DNA of 43,846 bases from Gp6-AA40 sp050742535 (GTDB taxonomy: Bacteria; Acidobacteriota; Vicinamibacteria; Vicinamibacterales; UBA2999). The stretch covers positions 1-43,846 of the forward strand of contig JBOGIQ010000011.1 of the NCBI GenBank assembly GCA_050742535.1. Reading direction: 5' to 3'. This document shows positions 19,858-28,919 of the stretch, in pieces. The notes below the pieces were generated by a model, which saw only the letters and a list, made by a program, of their open reading frames with translations, made no database searches and was not told where the DNA came from. How positions within the stretch are numbered: position 1 is the first letter of the stretch; every line of letters begins with the position of its first letter. The translations under genes and the position numbers were made by a program.

Positions 19858-21384
19858 CTACCCTAAGAAGAATTTGTACGCCGGATTCTCGTGCTCCTGC
19901 GTGTACGGGTATCCGAGCTCCTCGAGGAACTGGCGGAACGCATCAAGGTCCGCCTCCGCCACCTCGAACCCGGCCAGCACGCGTCCGAAATCAGCGCCGT
20001 GGTTGCGATAGTGGAACAGGCTGATGTTCCAGCGCCCGCCAAGCTTTTCGAGGAACTGCGTCAGCGCCCCCGGCCGCTCGGGGAACTCGAACCGGCACAG
20101 CCGCTCGCTGCGCACGCCGGGCGCGTGGCCGCCCACCATGTGGCGGACGTGCAGCTTCGCCATCTCGTTGCCGGTGAGGTCGACCGTCTCGTAGCCGGCG
20201 GACGTCAGCTGCGCGGCCAGGCGGGCGCCGTCCTGCCGCGACTCGGTCGCGACGCCAACGAAGATGTGCGCCTGATCGCGGCTGGCGAGGCGGTAGTTGA
20301 ACTCGGTGACGGTTCGCCGCCCGATCACGGAACAGAACTCGCGGAAGGCACCGGGCCGTTCGGGAATCGTCACGGCAAGCAGCGCTTCGCGCGCTTCTCC
20401 GACTTCGGCGCGCTCGGCCACGAACCGCAGCCGATCGAAGTTGATGTTCGCGCCGCTCAGCACGGCAACCAGCGACTGATTGCGCGCACCCTGCCGTTCG
20501 ACCCACGCCTTCAGTCCGGCGGCAGCCAGCGCTCCGGCGGGTTCCATGACGGAGCGCGTGTCGTCGAAGACGTCCTTGATCGCCGCGCAGATTTCGTCGT
20601 TCGTCACGCGAACGACCTCGTCCACCGTCTGCTGCACGATGGCAAACGTGCGCTCGCCGACCTCGCGCACCGCGACGCCGTCCGCGAAGATGCCCACGTG
20701 GTCGAGCTGCACCCGCCGCCCAACGGCCAGCGAGCGATACATCGCGTCGGCCTCGAACGGCTCGACGCCGATGATCTTCACACCGGGATGCAGCGCCTTG
20801 ATGTAGCCGGCGATGCCGGAAATCAATCCGCCGCCACCCACGGGCACGAACACCGCCGACAGCCGATCCTGGCTGTGACGCAGGATCTCCGCCCCGACCG
20901 TTCCCTGTCCCGCAATGACGAGCGGATCGTCGAACGGGTGGATGAAGGTCATCCCCGTCTGCTCGATCAGCGTGTCGCAATGCGCCTTGGCGTCCGCATA
21001 GCTGTCGCCGGACAGCACGACCTCGGCGCCCATGGCGCGCACGGCGTCCACCTTGATCTGCGGCGTGGTCTGCGGCATCACGATGACGGCACGCAGCTTG
21101 AGAATCTTCGCCGAGTAGGCGACGCCCTGCGCGTGGTTGCCGGCGCTGGCCGCGATGATGCCGCGTGAGCGCTCGCGATCCGTCAGGTGCGCGACCTTGT
21201 TATAGGCGCCGCGGAGCTTGAAGCTGAAAATCGGCTGCAGGTCCTCGCGCTTGAAGAGCACCTCGTTGCCGAGCCGCTCGGAGAGCCGCGGCGCCGCGTC
21301 GAGCGGCGTCTCTCTCGCCACGTCGTAGACGCGGCTCGTGAGCACGTCGTGGAGGAGCTGGGTCAGTTCGGCGGTCACGAGCAC
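19858..21384 (-). CDS. ilvA: threonine ammonia-lyase, biosynthetic (threonine deaminase)
   Basis: Converts threonine to 2-oxobutanoate and ammonia, the first step of isoleucine synthesis; cytoplasmic PLP enzyme. 508 residues, normal for the long biosynthetic form. The PLP lysine is K56 in FSFKLRGAYNK; the phosphate-binding loop is PVGGGGLISG near 187; ASAGNHAQGVA and the C-terminal SGANINFDR are conserved. Two ACT-like regulatory regions follow (LLAVTIPERPGAFREFCSVI and CRFEFPERPGALTQFLEKL), which bind isoleucine or valine for feedback control. GTG start. Alone on the minus strand; a short inverted repeat lies just upstream. Confidence 0.97.
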   Translation of the reverse strand: MLVTAELTQLLHDVLTSRVYDVARETPLDAAPRLSERLGNEVLFKREDLQPIFSFKLRGAYNKVAHLTDRERSRGIIAASAGNHAQGVAYSAKILKLRAVIVMPQTTPQIKVDAVRAMGAEVVLSGDSYADAKAHCDTLIEQTGMTFIHPFDDPLVIAGQGTVGAEILRHSQDRLSAVFVPVGGGGLISGIAGYIKALHPGVKIIGVEPFEADAMYRSLAVGRRVQLDHVGIFADGVAVREVGERTFAIVQQTVDEVVRVTNDEICAAIKDVFDDTRSVMEPAGALAAAGLKAWVERQGARNQSLVAVLSGANINFDRLRFVAERAEVGEAREALLAVTIPERPGAFREFCSVIGRRTVTEFNYRLASRDQAHIFVGVATESRQDGARLAAQLTSAGYETVDLTGNEMAKLHVRHMVGGHAPGVRSERLCRFEFPERPGALTQFLEKLGGRWNISLFHYRNHGADFGRVLAGFEVAEADLDAFRQFLEELGYPYTQEHENPAYKFFLG

Positions 21385-21401
21385 AGCGTTAATTTTAGTG
21401 G

Positions 21402-21420
21402 ACGGGCAGCGGCTGCCCGT
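21402..21420. promoter_or_regulatory. inverted repeat upstream of ilvA
   Basis: ACGGGCAGC-G-GCTGCCCGT, a 9-bp perfect inverted repeat 18 bp before the ilvA start. ACTGCCCGTTCT recurs at 21446. Could be an operator in the ilvA leader or a repeat; no T-box or leader peptide recognised. Confidence 0.35.
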
Positions 21421-21603
21421 TGCCGCGTATGAGAAACGGTCATGACTGCCCGTTCTGACATAGCCAAACCGACGGTGCGGGCCGCGTCGTGGGCAAACAA
21501 CTGCCGTCCCGGCCAGACACCCAAAGCCAAACTCACCGATCCGCCCAATTTAGTTCCGTCCACAATAGGCATGTTGTTTGCTGTCAATACGTTAGACCCA
21601 CCA

Positions 21604-21927
21604 ATGGACCGGGAACACACGAGTAAACGGAAGAGTCTCGCTGACGAGTCGCCGCGTAGCGAACAACGCAACAATCGACGGAGTGACGATCGGCGCAGTA
21701 ATGACACGGCCTCCGTCCGTCTCATTCGCAAGTACGCCGAAATGATCGATGGCGTCAGTCTCGAAGATGCGGAAGTCGGCGATCGACTCGAACTCTCCAG
21801 GCGTGACGCGGACGTCCTGATCGCCGAAGGGTGGGCCGAGCGCGCGGCCGATGATCGCCCCGTCAGGCTGCTCCCTGGCCGCGCCCAAGCCGCCGACAAC
21901 TCCCGCCGCAGGAAGCGAAAGAGCTAG
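21604..21927 (+). CDS. small conserved hypothetical protein
   Basis: 107 residues from ATG 21604; the frame is open from 21442, and ATG 21571 is another candidate. The first 40 residues are charged and disordered (SKRKSLADESPRSEQRNNRR). The ordered core, VRLIRKYAEMIDGVSLEDAE, then VGDRLELSRRDADVLIAEGW, resembles a short domain I have seen in acidobacterial hypothetical proteins (R-V-G-D-x-L-x-L-x-x-R-D-A-x-x-L-x-A-E-G-W). A basic tail (RRRKRKS) ends it. It could bind nucleic acid, but no function is known to me. Stands alone between ilvA (divergent) and the quinoprotein gene. Confidence 0.6.
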   Translation: MDREHTSKRKSLADESPRSEQRNNRRSDDRRSNDTASVRLIRKYAEMIDGVSLEDAEVGDRLELSRRDADVLIAEGWAERAADDRPVRLLPGRAQAADNSRRRKRKS

Positions 21928-21969
21928 TCCGCTCGAACCGCGTCGTATCATAGCGCCCTATTTATGTGC

Positions 21970-22013
21970 CTTCCGCCTGAAGGCGGAAGCTACGGTTCAG
22001 GGCGGAAGCTACG
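21970..22013. repeat. TGAA-loop stem repeat plus partial second copy
   Basis: CTTCCGCCTGAAGGCGGAAG (21970-21989) followed by CTACG, then GTTCAGGGCGGAAGCTACG (21995-22013), a second right arm. Member of the dispersed stem-TGAA-stem family; just upstream of the quinoprotein gene. Confidence 0.8.
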
Positions 22014-22028
22014 TCGTCTGGAGGGGCA

Positions 22029-23915
22029 ATGCGGGTTTGGGCGTTCGTCGCGTTCGCGGCAATCAGCATCACCGTATCGGGAGCCGCACAGGCGCCTCAG
22101 GCGCCGGCTCAGGCGCCGCCGGCGGGGCCGCGCCAGGGTGGTCCCGGGCCAGGCGCGTTTGGCGCACCGCCGCTTCCTCCGGGCCAGGCCGCGTACGAGC
22201 GCGACTGCGCCTCCTGTCACTCGGACACCGCCTCCAGCGCGCCGACGCGCAACACGCTGCGGTCGATGACCCCGGAAGCGATCCTCAACGCACTGGTGAA
22301 CGGCAAGATGCAACAGCAGGGGTCGACGATGAGCGACGCGGACCGCCGCGCCGTGTCGGAGTTCCTGGCCGGCCGCGCGCTCGGCAGCACCGCCGCGGCC
22401 GCGACCCCGTCGAAGTGCAAGACATCGCCCGCAATGTCCGACCCATCGCGCGGGGCGAGCTGGAACGGCTGGGGCAACGGGACCTCGAATGCGCGATACG
22501 CGAGAAACGGTGGCCTCACCGCCGCGGATCTCCCCAAGCTCAAACTGAAATGGGCATTCGGCTACGCCAACGTCAACGCCGCGCGCGCGCAGCCCGCCTA
22601 CGCCGGCGGCCGCCTGTTTGCCGCAAGTGAAAACGCCGAAGTGCATGCACTCGATCCGAGGACCGGCTGCACGCACTGGACGTTCGTCGCCAACGGCGGC
22701 ATCCGGACAGCGCTCTCGATCGGTCCGTACAAGAACGCCGGCCGCAGTGGCAATGCGGTCTACTTCGGCGACATGAAGGCCAACGTCTACGCGGTGGACG
22801 CAAACACGGGCCAGCAGATCTGGGTTCGCAAGGTCGATGCGCATCCCTCGGCCGCCATCACGGGCGCGCCGACCGTGCACAACGGGCGCGTCTACGTGCC
22901 GGTGCAGGGACTGAACGAGGAAGGCCAGGGCGGCCGAGGCGGCTACCAGTGCTGCACGTTCCGCGGCAGCGTATCCGCGCTCGACGCGAACACCGGCGCG
23001 GTGGTGTGGAAGACCTACACCATCGACGAGCCGAAGCCGCGCGACAAGAACAAGGCCGGCGTCCAGATGTGGGGACCAGCGGGCGGCGGCATCTGGGCTG
23101 CGCCAACCGTCGATCCGCAGCGCGGCTTCGTCTACGTGGCCACCGGCAACGGCTACGCCGATCCGGCGCAGAAGACCACCGACGCCGTCATCGCGCTCGA
23201 CATGAAGACCGGCGCGATCAAGTGGGTCAACCAGACAACGCCAAACGACAACTGGACGATGGGGTGCCGGGCGACGAATCCGGACAACCCGGCGTGTCCG
23301 GCGACGCTCGGTCCCGACCACGACTTCTCCGCGTCGCCGTCGCTCGTGCGCGCCGGCGGCCGCGATCTGCTCGTGCTGCCGCAGAAGTCCGGGGTGACCT
23401 ACGCGCTCGATCCCGACAACGAAGGCAGGCTCGTGTGGCAGCAGCGCGTTGGACGCGGCAGCGGTCTCGGCGGCCAGTGGGGAGCGGCGGCCGACGAACA
23501 AAACGCCTACGTCGGCGTGTCGGACCTGCAGACGCAGACGCCGGGCGGGCTGCGCGCCCTGAACCTCTCCACGGGCGAGATCGTGTGGAGCATGGAGCCG
23601 CAGACGCGCCTCTGCAACGCGGCGCAGCCGTCCTGCCGTGCGGCGCAAGGTGGCGCGGTGACCGTCATCCCCGGCGCGGTGCTGTCGGGATCGCTCGACG
23701 GCGGCATGCGCGCGTACTCGACCAAGGACGGCTCGATCCTCTGGCTGTTCGATACCAACAAGCCGTTCGACACGGTGAACGGCGTGATGGCGACGGGCGG
23801 CGGCATCGAAGGGCCCGGCGCGGTGGTGGCCAACGGCATGCTGTTCTTCAACGCCGGCTACGGCGGCATTCTGAATCGCCCGGGCAACGTGCTGCTCGCG
23901 TTTGGAATGGACTAG
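22029..23915 (+). CDS. cytochrome c / PQQ-dependent dehydrogenase, polyvinyl-alcohol-dehydrogenase type
   Basis: Periplasmic alcohol oxidation with PQQ and an attached heme. 628 residues; GGAGG 5 bp before the ATG. Signal peptide (MRVWAFVAFAAISITVSGAA), a Pro/Gln/Gly-rich linker, then a cytochrome c domain with C60-A-S-C63-H64. From about 140 there are eight-bladed quinoprotein repeats: AADLPKLKLKWAFGY, VYAVDANTGQQIWVRKV, VSALDANTGAVVWKTYT, VIALDMKTGAIKWVNQT, LRALNLSTGEIVWSM. A vicinal disulfide candidate CC near residue 308 (YQCCTF) is characteristic of the PQQ alcohol dehydrogenase and PVA dehydrogenase fold. Substrate cannot be named. First gene of a plus-strand series of catabolic-looking genes. 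Confidence 0.9.
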   Translation: MRVWAFVAFAAISITVSGAAQAPQAPAQAPPAGPRQGGPGPGAFGAPPLPPGQAAYERDCASCHSDTASSAPTRNTLRSMTPEAILNALVNGKMQQQGSTMSDADRRAVSEFLAGRALGSTAAAATPSKCKTSPAMSDPSRGASWNGWGNGTSNARYARNGGLTAADLPKLKLKWAFGYANVNAARAQPAYAGGRLFAASENAEVHALDPRTGCTHWTFVANGGIRTALSIGPYKNAGRSGNAVYFGDMKANVYAVDANTGQQIWVRKVDAHPSAAITGAPTVHNGRVYVPVQGLNEEGQGGRGGYQCCTFRGSVSALDANTGAVVWKTYTIDEPKPRDKNKAGVQMWGPAGGGIWAAPTVDPQRGFVYVATGNGYADPAQKTTDAVIALDMKTGAIKWVNQTTPNDNWTMGCRATNPDNPACPATLGPDHDFSASPSLVRAGGRDLLVLPQKSGVTYALDPDNEGRLVWQQRVGRGSGLGGQWGAAADEQNAYVGVSDLQTQTPGGLRALNLSTGEIVWSMEPQTRLCNAAQPSCRAAQGGAVTVIPGAVLSGSLDGGMRAYSTKDGSILWLFDTNKPFDTVNGVMATGGGIEGPGAVVANGMLFFNAGYGGILNRPGNVLLAFGMD

Positions 23916-23919
23916 TGGT

Positions 23920-23945
23920 TATCCGGCTGAAGCCGGACACCACGC
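23920..23945. repeat. TGAA-loop stem repeat after the quinoprotein gene
   Basis: TCCGGCTGAAGCCGGA (23922-23937) followed by CACCACG. Same family as 16035, 21970, 30236, 31297, 35211 and 38233. Confidence 0.8.
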
Positions 23946-23957
23946 GAGGAGATCATC

Positions 23958-24956
23958 ATGAAGCGCACGCTCGTTCTCGGAACGTTGGTCATTGCGGGGA
24001 CGGTCTCGGCGACGGTAGCGGCGCTTCAGCAGCCCTCGGGGCGCGAGGGCGGCGCGCGTGGCGCCGCACCGTTTGGCCAGGAAAAGCCGTCGGCCGATGC
24101 GCTGATGGTTGAGAAGGTCAAAAACAACCTGTTCGTCCTGCGCGGCGGCGGCGGCAACACGGCCGTTTTCGTGACCGCCAGCGGCGTCGTCCTGGTGGAC
24201 ACGAAGCTCCCTGGATGGGGTCAGCCGCTCATTCAAAAGGTGAGGACGCTGACCGACAAGCCGGTCACGACGATCATCAATACGCACGCGCACTTCGATC
24301 ACGCCAGCGGAAACGTCGAGTTCCCGGCAAACGTCGAGATCGTCACGCACCAGAACACGAGGACGTACATGGAGCAGGGAAATCCCGTCTCCGGCGTCCA
24401 GCAGGGACCGCAGCCCAACATCTACAAGCAGAACGGCGGACGAGGCCTGCCGACGAGAACCTATCGAGATGCCCTGACGATCGGCAAAGGCGACGAGCGC
24501 ATCGAGCTGCGTTATTTCGGGCCGGCCCACACCGGTGGCGATACGTTCGTGATCTTTCCGGCGCATCGCATCGCGCATGCCGGCGACGTGTTCCCGAACA
24601 AGGGGCTGCCGATCATGGACAAGAACAATGGCGGCAGCGGCCTGCAGTATGCGGAGACGGTCGAGCGAGCCGCCAAGGGACTCACCGGCGTGGACGCGAT
24701 CATCAACGGACACACCGACGCGCAAACGACCGTCGCGGATTTGCGCGAGTATGCGGCGTTTCTCCGCGAGTTCGTCGCCGGTGCCCGCGCGGCGAGAGCG
24801 GCGGGCAGGACCTCCGCGCAGTTCGCCGCGGAATGGAAAACGCCGGCAAAATTTTCCGGGTATCAGCCGGTAACGAGCGAAGGACCAGGACCGAATCTGT
24901 CGCAGGCCGACTTCGCCAGGAACAATGCCGCGGTCATATTCACCGAATTGAAGTAG
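23958..24956 (+). CDS. exported metallo-beta-lactamase-fold hydrolase, first of a tandem pair
   Basis: 332 residues; GGAG before the ATG; signal peptide MKRTLVLGTLVIAGTVSATV. The zinc motif is H110-A-H112-F-D114-H115 (NTHAHFDHASGN); GNTAVFVTASGVVLVDTK is the usual strand pair before it, and later metal ligands lie in FGPAHTGGDTFV, RIAHAGDVFPNKG and the final NGHTD. Closest precedents are quinoprotein-relay-like or SoxH-like periplasmic hydrolases; the substrate is unknown. Very similar to the next gene, so a tandem duplication, though the second half has a 9-residue-longer insertion (NPVSGVQQGPQPNIYKQN) here. Confidence 0.9.
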   Translation: MKRTLVLGTLVIAGTVSATVAALQQPSGREGGARGAAPFGQEKPSADALMVEKVKNNLFVLRGGGGNTAVFVTASGVVLVDTKLPGWGQPLIQKVRTLTDKPVTTIINTHAHFDHASGNVEFPANVEIVTHQNTRTYMEQGNPVSGVQQGPQPNIYKQNGGRGLPTRTYRDALTIGKGDERIELRYFGPAHTGGDTFVIFPAHRIAHAGDVFPNKGLPIMDKNNGGSGLQYAETVERAAKGLTGVDAIINGHTDAQTTVADLREYAAFLREFVAGARAARAAGRTSAQFAAEWKTPAKFSGYQPVTSEGPGPNLSQADFARNNAAVIFTELK

Positions 24957-25018
24957 TTGTCGGCCGGGTTCCGCGGCGCGAACGAGCCATCGACGCGGAC
25001 CTGGCGGTTGGAGTTCGT

Positions 25019-25981
25019 ATGAAACGAACGCTCGTGCTCGGATCGCTCGTGCTCGCCGGCGCGCTGTCGGCCACGGTCGCCGCCCTTCAGCAACCGGCCG
25101 CACCGCAAGGCCGCCAGGGCGGGGGCGGGCTGCAGGCGCCGCCGTCCCTCGAAGGCCTGACCGTCGACAAGCTGAAGGACAACCTCTATGTGATCCGCGG
25201 CGGCGGCGGCAACACCGCCGTGTTCATTACCGCCGATGGCGTCACGCTCGTCGACACCAAGATCTACGGCTGGGGGCCGTATCTGATCGCGCGCATCAAG
25301 GAGATCACCGGCGCGCCGGTGACGCGCATCATCAACACCCACACGCATTACGACCACACGGAAGGCAACCCCGACTTCCCCGCGACGGCGGAAGTCGTGA
25401 CGCATGAGAACACCGCGAAGCTGATGCCGGAGATGAGGATTCCCTACGGCGTCACGCTGACGGACAGGAACGTGTTCAAGGACAGCAAGGGCCGCGGCCT
25501 GCCGAAGCGGACCTTCACCGATCAGATGACCATCGGCACCGGCAACGACCGCATCGAGCTGCGCTACTTCGGACGCGCGCATACCAGCGGCGACGCATTC
25601 GTGATCTTTCCTGCCCTTCGCGCGATGCACACCGGCGATGCGTTCCCGAACAAGGGCATGCCGATCATGGACATCAACAACGGCGGCAGCGGCGTCAGCT
25701 ACTCGGACACCATCGCGAAGGCCGCCACCGTGCCGAACATCGACACCGTGATCACCGGCCACAACCTAACGGTCGTGACCACCGCGGACGTCCGGATGTA
25801 TTCCGAGTTCATCCGTGACTTCGTGGCGTACGTTCGCGCCGGAAAGAAGGCCGGCCAATCGATCGACGAGGTCGTGAACGCGTGGAAACTACCCGACCGG
25901 TATATCCAGGCGGGTTATCTGCAAACGCCACCGACGCGCGTCAAGTCGAACGTCGAGGTCCTTTGGAAAGAGCTGAATTAG
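25019..25981 (+). CDS. exported metallo-beta-lactamase-fold hydrolase, second of a tandem pair
   Basis: 320 residues from ATG 25019, chosen for the signal peptide MKRTLVLGSLVLAGALSATV, nearly identical to that of the gene before it. Metal motif H108-T-H110-Y-D112-H113 (NTHTHYDHTEGN), then FGRAHTSGDAFVIFPALRAM, HTGDAFPNKG and VITGHN. Ends in LWKELN. The duplicate has kept all visible metal ligands, so both copies are probably active, perhaps with different substrates (the segment after the metal site differs most). 62 bp separate the pair. Confidence 0.9.
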   Translation: MKRTLVLGSLVLAGALSATVAALQQPAAPQGRQGGGGLQAPPSLEGLTVDKLKDNLYVIRGGGGNTAVFITADGVTLVDTKIYGWGPYLIARIKEITGAPVTRIINTHTHYDHTEGNPDFPATAEVVTHENTAKLMPEMRIPYGVTLTDRNVFKDSKGRGLPKRTFTDQMTIGTGNDRIELRYFGRAHTSGDAFVIFPALRAMHTGDAFPNKGMPIMDINNGGSGVSYSDTIAKAATVPNIDTVITGHNLTVVTTADVRMYSEFIRDFVAYVRAGKKAGQSIDEVVNAWKLPDRYIQAGYLQTPPTRVKSNVEVLWKELN

Positions 25982-26003
25982 CCTGTCTGACTGGCCGTCC
26001 GTA

Positions 26004-27626
26004 ATGGCGGATATCGAAGTCCCCGTCCTGATCGTCGGCAGCAGCCTCGTCGGCATGTCCACGGCGCTGCTGCTCGGGCATCACGGCGTCCCGGCGCTAG
26101 CCGTGGAGCATCATCGCGGCACGGCGATCCATCCGCGCGCCGCCCAGATTACCCAGCGATCGATGGAGATCCTGCGCCTGGTCGGCATCGAGCAGATCGT
26201 GCGGCAGAAGTCCGACGAGCAGTTCGTGCAGGACGGCGCCATCATGGCCGTCGAGACGCTGGCGGGCAAAGAGCTCGGCTACTTCATCGCCAACCTGAAC
26301 GAGGGCGTCCGCGACGTCAGCCCGTGCGAGCGCGTCTTCATCTCGCAGAGCCTGCTCGAGCCGCTGCTCCGGAAACGGGCGGACGAACTCGGCGCCGAGC
26401 TGCGCTTCGCCACGGATCTCGTCTCGTTCGAGCAGCACCAGGATCACGTTCATGCCGTGATCCGCAACCGCGACAGCGAGGAGACGCACGACGTCTACGC
26501 GCAATACATGGTTGCCGCCGACGGCGCCCACAGCAGAGTCCGCGACGGGCTCGGCATCAAGACCCAGGGCCGCGGCGTGTTCTCCCGCAGCGTCACTATT
26601 TATTTCCGCGCCGACGTCACCGGCCTGCTCCGCGGGCGGAACCTGAGCGTGATCTACGTGAACCATCCGCAGCTGCGCGGCTTCTTCCGGATCGAGAAGC
26701 CGTTCGACAGCGGATTTCTCGCCGTCAACGCCATCGGGGATCCGGCGAACCCGATCACCAACGTGGCCGATGGCCTCACCGAGGAACGCTGCCTCGAGTG
26801 GGTGCGGCTGGCGCTCGGCTCCGATGACGTGCGCATCACGATTGAGAACGTGATGCCATGGAACGCCGAGGCGAACTGGGCCGAGCGCTATCAGCAGGGG
26901 CGCGTGTTCATCGCCGGCGACGCCGCGCATGCGATGCCGCCGAACGGCGGCTTCGGCGGCAACACCGGCATCCAGGACGCGCACAACCTCGCGTGGAAGC
27001 TGGCGATGGTCCTCCGCGGCGACGCCGGGCCGGAGCTGCTCGACAGCTACGACGCGGAGCGCCGGCCGGTCGGTGTGTTCACCACCGAACAGGCCTACTC
27101 CCGGTACGTGACGCGCACGGCGCCTTACCTCGGCACCGAGGGCATCGAGCCCGTGGCGGGCGATTTGAACGTCGAAATGGGCTATCGCTACGACTCGGCC
27201 GCGATCTGCCACGACGGCGACCCGGGACCGCTGCACGAGAACCCGCGCGACTCTCACGCGCGCGCCGGCACGCGCGCGCCGCATGCGTGGGTCGTCCGCG
27301 GCGGCGAACGCATCTCGACACTCGATCTGTTCGGCCGCCGGTTCGTCATCCTTGGCGGTGCGAAAAGCGAATCATGGACGCAAGCGGTCCTCGCCGCGGC
27401 CGATGGCAGACAGGTTCCGTTCCGCGTGGACGTCTACCAACCGGGCCTCGGCGGCTTCGAAGATCCGGACGGTGCGCTCGCATCAACCTACGACCTGACG
27501 ACCAACATCGCGCTCGTGCGCCCCGATGGCTTCGTCGCGTGGCGATCGAAAACGGCAGCCGGCTCACCCTCGGCCATCACCGGTGCGCTCTCGCAGGCTG
27601 TCTGCAAATCCCTGACTGTGAGCTGA
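26004..27626 (+). CDS. FAD-dependent aromatic-ring monooxygenase (phenol hydroxylase/TfdB group)
   Basis: 540 residues, cytoplasmic flavoprotein that would hydroxylate an aromatic compound with NAD(P)H and O2. N-terminal FAD loop VPVLIVGSSLVGMSTALLLG, conserved HHGVPALAVE, then PRAAQITQRSMEILRLVG; the second FAD site is VFIAGDAAHAMPPNGGFGGN followed by TGIQDAHNLAWKL. The middle DG-type motif reads VAADGAHSRVRDGLG. The C-terminal 140 residues (LDLFGRRFVILGG ... NIALVRPDGFVAWRS) are the thioredoxin-like tail found in PheA/TfdB and polyketide hydroxylases. The MFS gene starts 3 bp after its stop, so the transporter may import the substrate. Confidence 0.92.
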   Translation: MADIEVPVLIVGSSLVGMSTALLLGHHGVPALAVEHHRGTAIHPRAAQITQRSMEILRLVGIEQIVRQKSDEQFVQDGAIMAVETLAGKELGYFIANLNEGVRDVSPCERVFISQSLLEPLLRKRADELGAELRFATDLVSFEQHQDHVHAVIRNRDSEETHDVYAQYMVAADGAHSRVRDGLGIKTQGRGVFSRSVTIYFRADVTGLLRGRNLSVIYVNHPQLRGFFRIEKPFDSGFLAVNAIGDPANPITNVADGLTEERCLEWVRLALGSDDVRITIENVMPWNAEANWAERYQQGRVFIAGDAAHAMPPNGGFGGNTGIQDAHNLAWKLAMVLRGDAGPELLDSYDAERRPVGVFTTEQAYSRYVTRTAPYLGTEGIEPVAGDLNVEMGYRYDSAAICHDGDPGPLHENPRDSHARAGTRAPHAWVVRGGERISTLDLFGRRFVILGGAKSESWTQAVLAAADGRQVPFRVDVYQPGLGGFEDPDGALASTYDLTTNIALVRPDGFVAWRSKTAAGSPSAITGALSQAVCKSLTVS

Positions 27627-27629
27627 TTC

Positions 27630-28919
27630 GTGAGCGCACCACTGACCGCAACCCTTTCTACAGCGAATGAGCCTCGCTCGCTCCGTGATGTCACGCGCAC
27701 TCAGTGGCGCGCGTTCTGGGCCGTCATGCTCGGCTGGATTGTCGATTCCTTCGACTTCAACATCTACGCCTTCATCGTCATCGACATTCAACAGAGCTTC
27801 CGCATCGACAATGCGCTCGCCGGCCTCATCGCCACGGTGACGCTGATGATGCGCCTCGTCGGCGGCACGATCGCCGGAACGATGGCTGACAAATACGGGC
27901 GCAAGCTGCCGCTGACGTTGTCGATCATCTGGTTCTCGTTGTTCGCGGCACTGTGCGGCTTCTCGACGTCGTGGGCAATGCTCTTCGCGCTGCGGGCCCT
28001 GTTCGGACTCGGCATGGGCGGCGAGTGGGCCGCCGGCATGCCTCTGGTGCTCGAGCATTGGCCGAAGCGCCTGCGCGGGTTCGTCTCGGGCCTGCTGCTC
28101 GGCGGCTGGTACTGGGGCTACCTGCTTGCCGCCGCCGTCTTCCAGTTCATTTACCCGCTGCTGAGCGATACGCCGGACCTCGCGTGGCGCACCATGTTCT
28201 GGGTCTGCATCGTTCCGGCGCTGCTGACGTTCTGGATTCGCAGAGGCGTAGCAGAAAGCCCTGTCTGGCTGGCGCGGCAGAAGAAACTGAACGAGAGCGG
28301 CGGCCTCCCACGGGAGCCGACACTCTCGCTCGTGCGCCTCTTCCAACCCGATCTGATCGGAACCACGATCCAGACGACGCTCGTCATCGGGTCGTTCATG
28401 TGCATCTACTACTCGCTGAACTTCTGGTACCCGACGTTCCTGCGCGTCAGCGGTCACACGAATCTTCTGCCGTTTCTCGCGGCGTTCAACGTCGGCGCCA
28501 TCGCCGGCACCGCCACATGGGGACGTCTGTCGGAAGGCCGTCTCGGCCGTCGCGGCGCCTTTACGATCACGCTCATCCTCGGCCCCGCATCGCTCCCCTT
28601 CTTCCTCTACGGCGGCACCACGGAGACTCTCGTCCTCGGCGCGTTGACCATGGGCTTTTTCGGAATGGGCGTGTGGGGCATGGCGCCGGCGTACACCGTC
28701 GAGCGATTCCCGACGCAGGTACGAGGCGTCGGTCCCGGCTTCTGCTATCACGCCGGCGCGGCGATGGGCGCGTTGATGCCGTGGCTGCTCGGTGAGATGC
28801 AGGATCGTGGTATCTCCGCGGTCAACGGCATGAGCGCCACCATGACGGCGTCCGCCGTGCTGGCCATGATCGCCGTCTGGATCGGCCCGGAAACACGCGG
28901 ACGCGATTTCAATGACTAG
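27630..28919 (+). CDS. MFS transporter, aromatic acid/metabolite:H+ symporter type
   Basis: 429 residues with about 12 membrane helices; GTG start 3 bp after the monooxygenase stop. MFS signature in loop 2-3: GTIAGTMADKYGRKLPLTLS; helix 1 carries GWIVDSFDFNIYAF, the acidic pattern of the AAHS/MHS symporters; loop 4-5 has LGMGGEWAAGMPLVLEHWPK. Predicted to take up an organic acid with protons across the inner membrane. Its context (monooxygenase before it, lactonase-like hydrolase after it, overlapping by 8 bp) suggests a small catabolic module. Confidence 0.92.
   Translation: MSAPLTATLSTANEPRSLRDVTRTQWRAFWAVMLGWIVDSFDFNIYAFIVIDIQQSFRIDNALAGLIATVTLMMRLVGGTIAGTMADKYGRKLPLTLSIIWFSLFAALCGFSTSWAMLFALRALFGLGMGGEWAAGMPLVLEHWPKRLRGFVSGLLLGGWYWGYLLAAAVFQFIYPLLSDTPDLAWRTMFWVCIVPALLTFWIRRGVAESPVWLARQKKLNESGGLPREPTLSLVRLFQPDLIGTTIQTTLVIGSFMCIYYSLNFWYPTFLRVSGHTNLLPFLAAFNVGAIAGTATWGRLSEGRLGRRGAFTITLILGPASLPFFLYGGTTETLVLGALTMGFFGMGVWGMAPAYTVERFPTQVRGVGPGFCYHAGAAMGALMPWLLGEMQDRGISAVNGMSATMTASAVLAMIAVWIGPETRGRDFND

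Noticed and set aside
21385..21440. T-box or isoleucine leader upstream of ilvA
   Set aside because: No AGGGTGGNACCGCG-type T-box sequence and no Ile-rich leader ORF; only a short inverted repeat.
21990..23648. Long minus-strand open frame opposite the quinoprotein
   Set aside because: Arg-rich, no recognisable motif; the plus frame carries CxxCH and quinoprotein blades.
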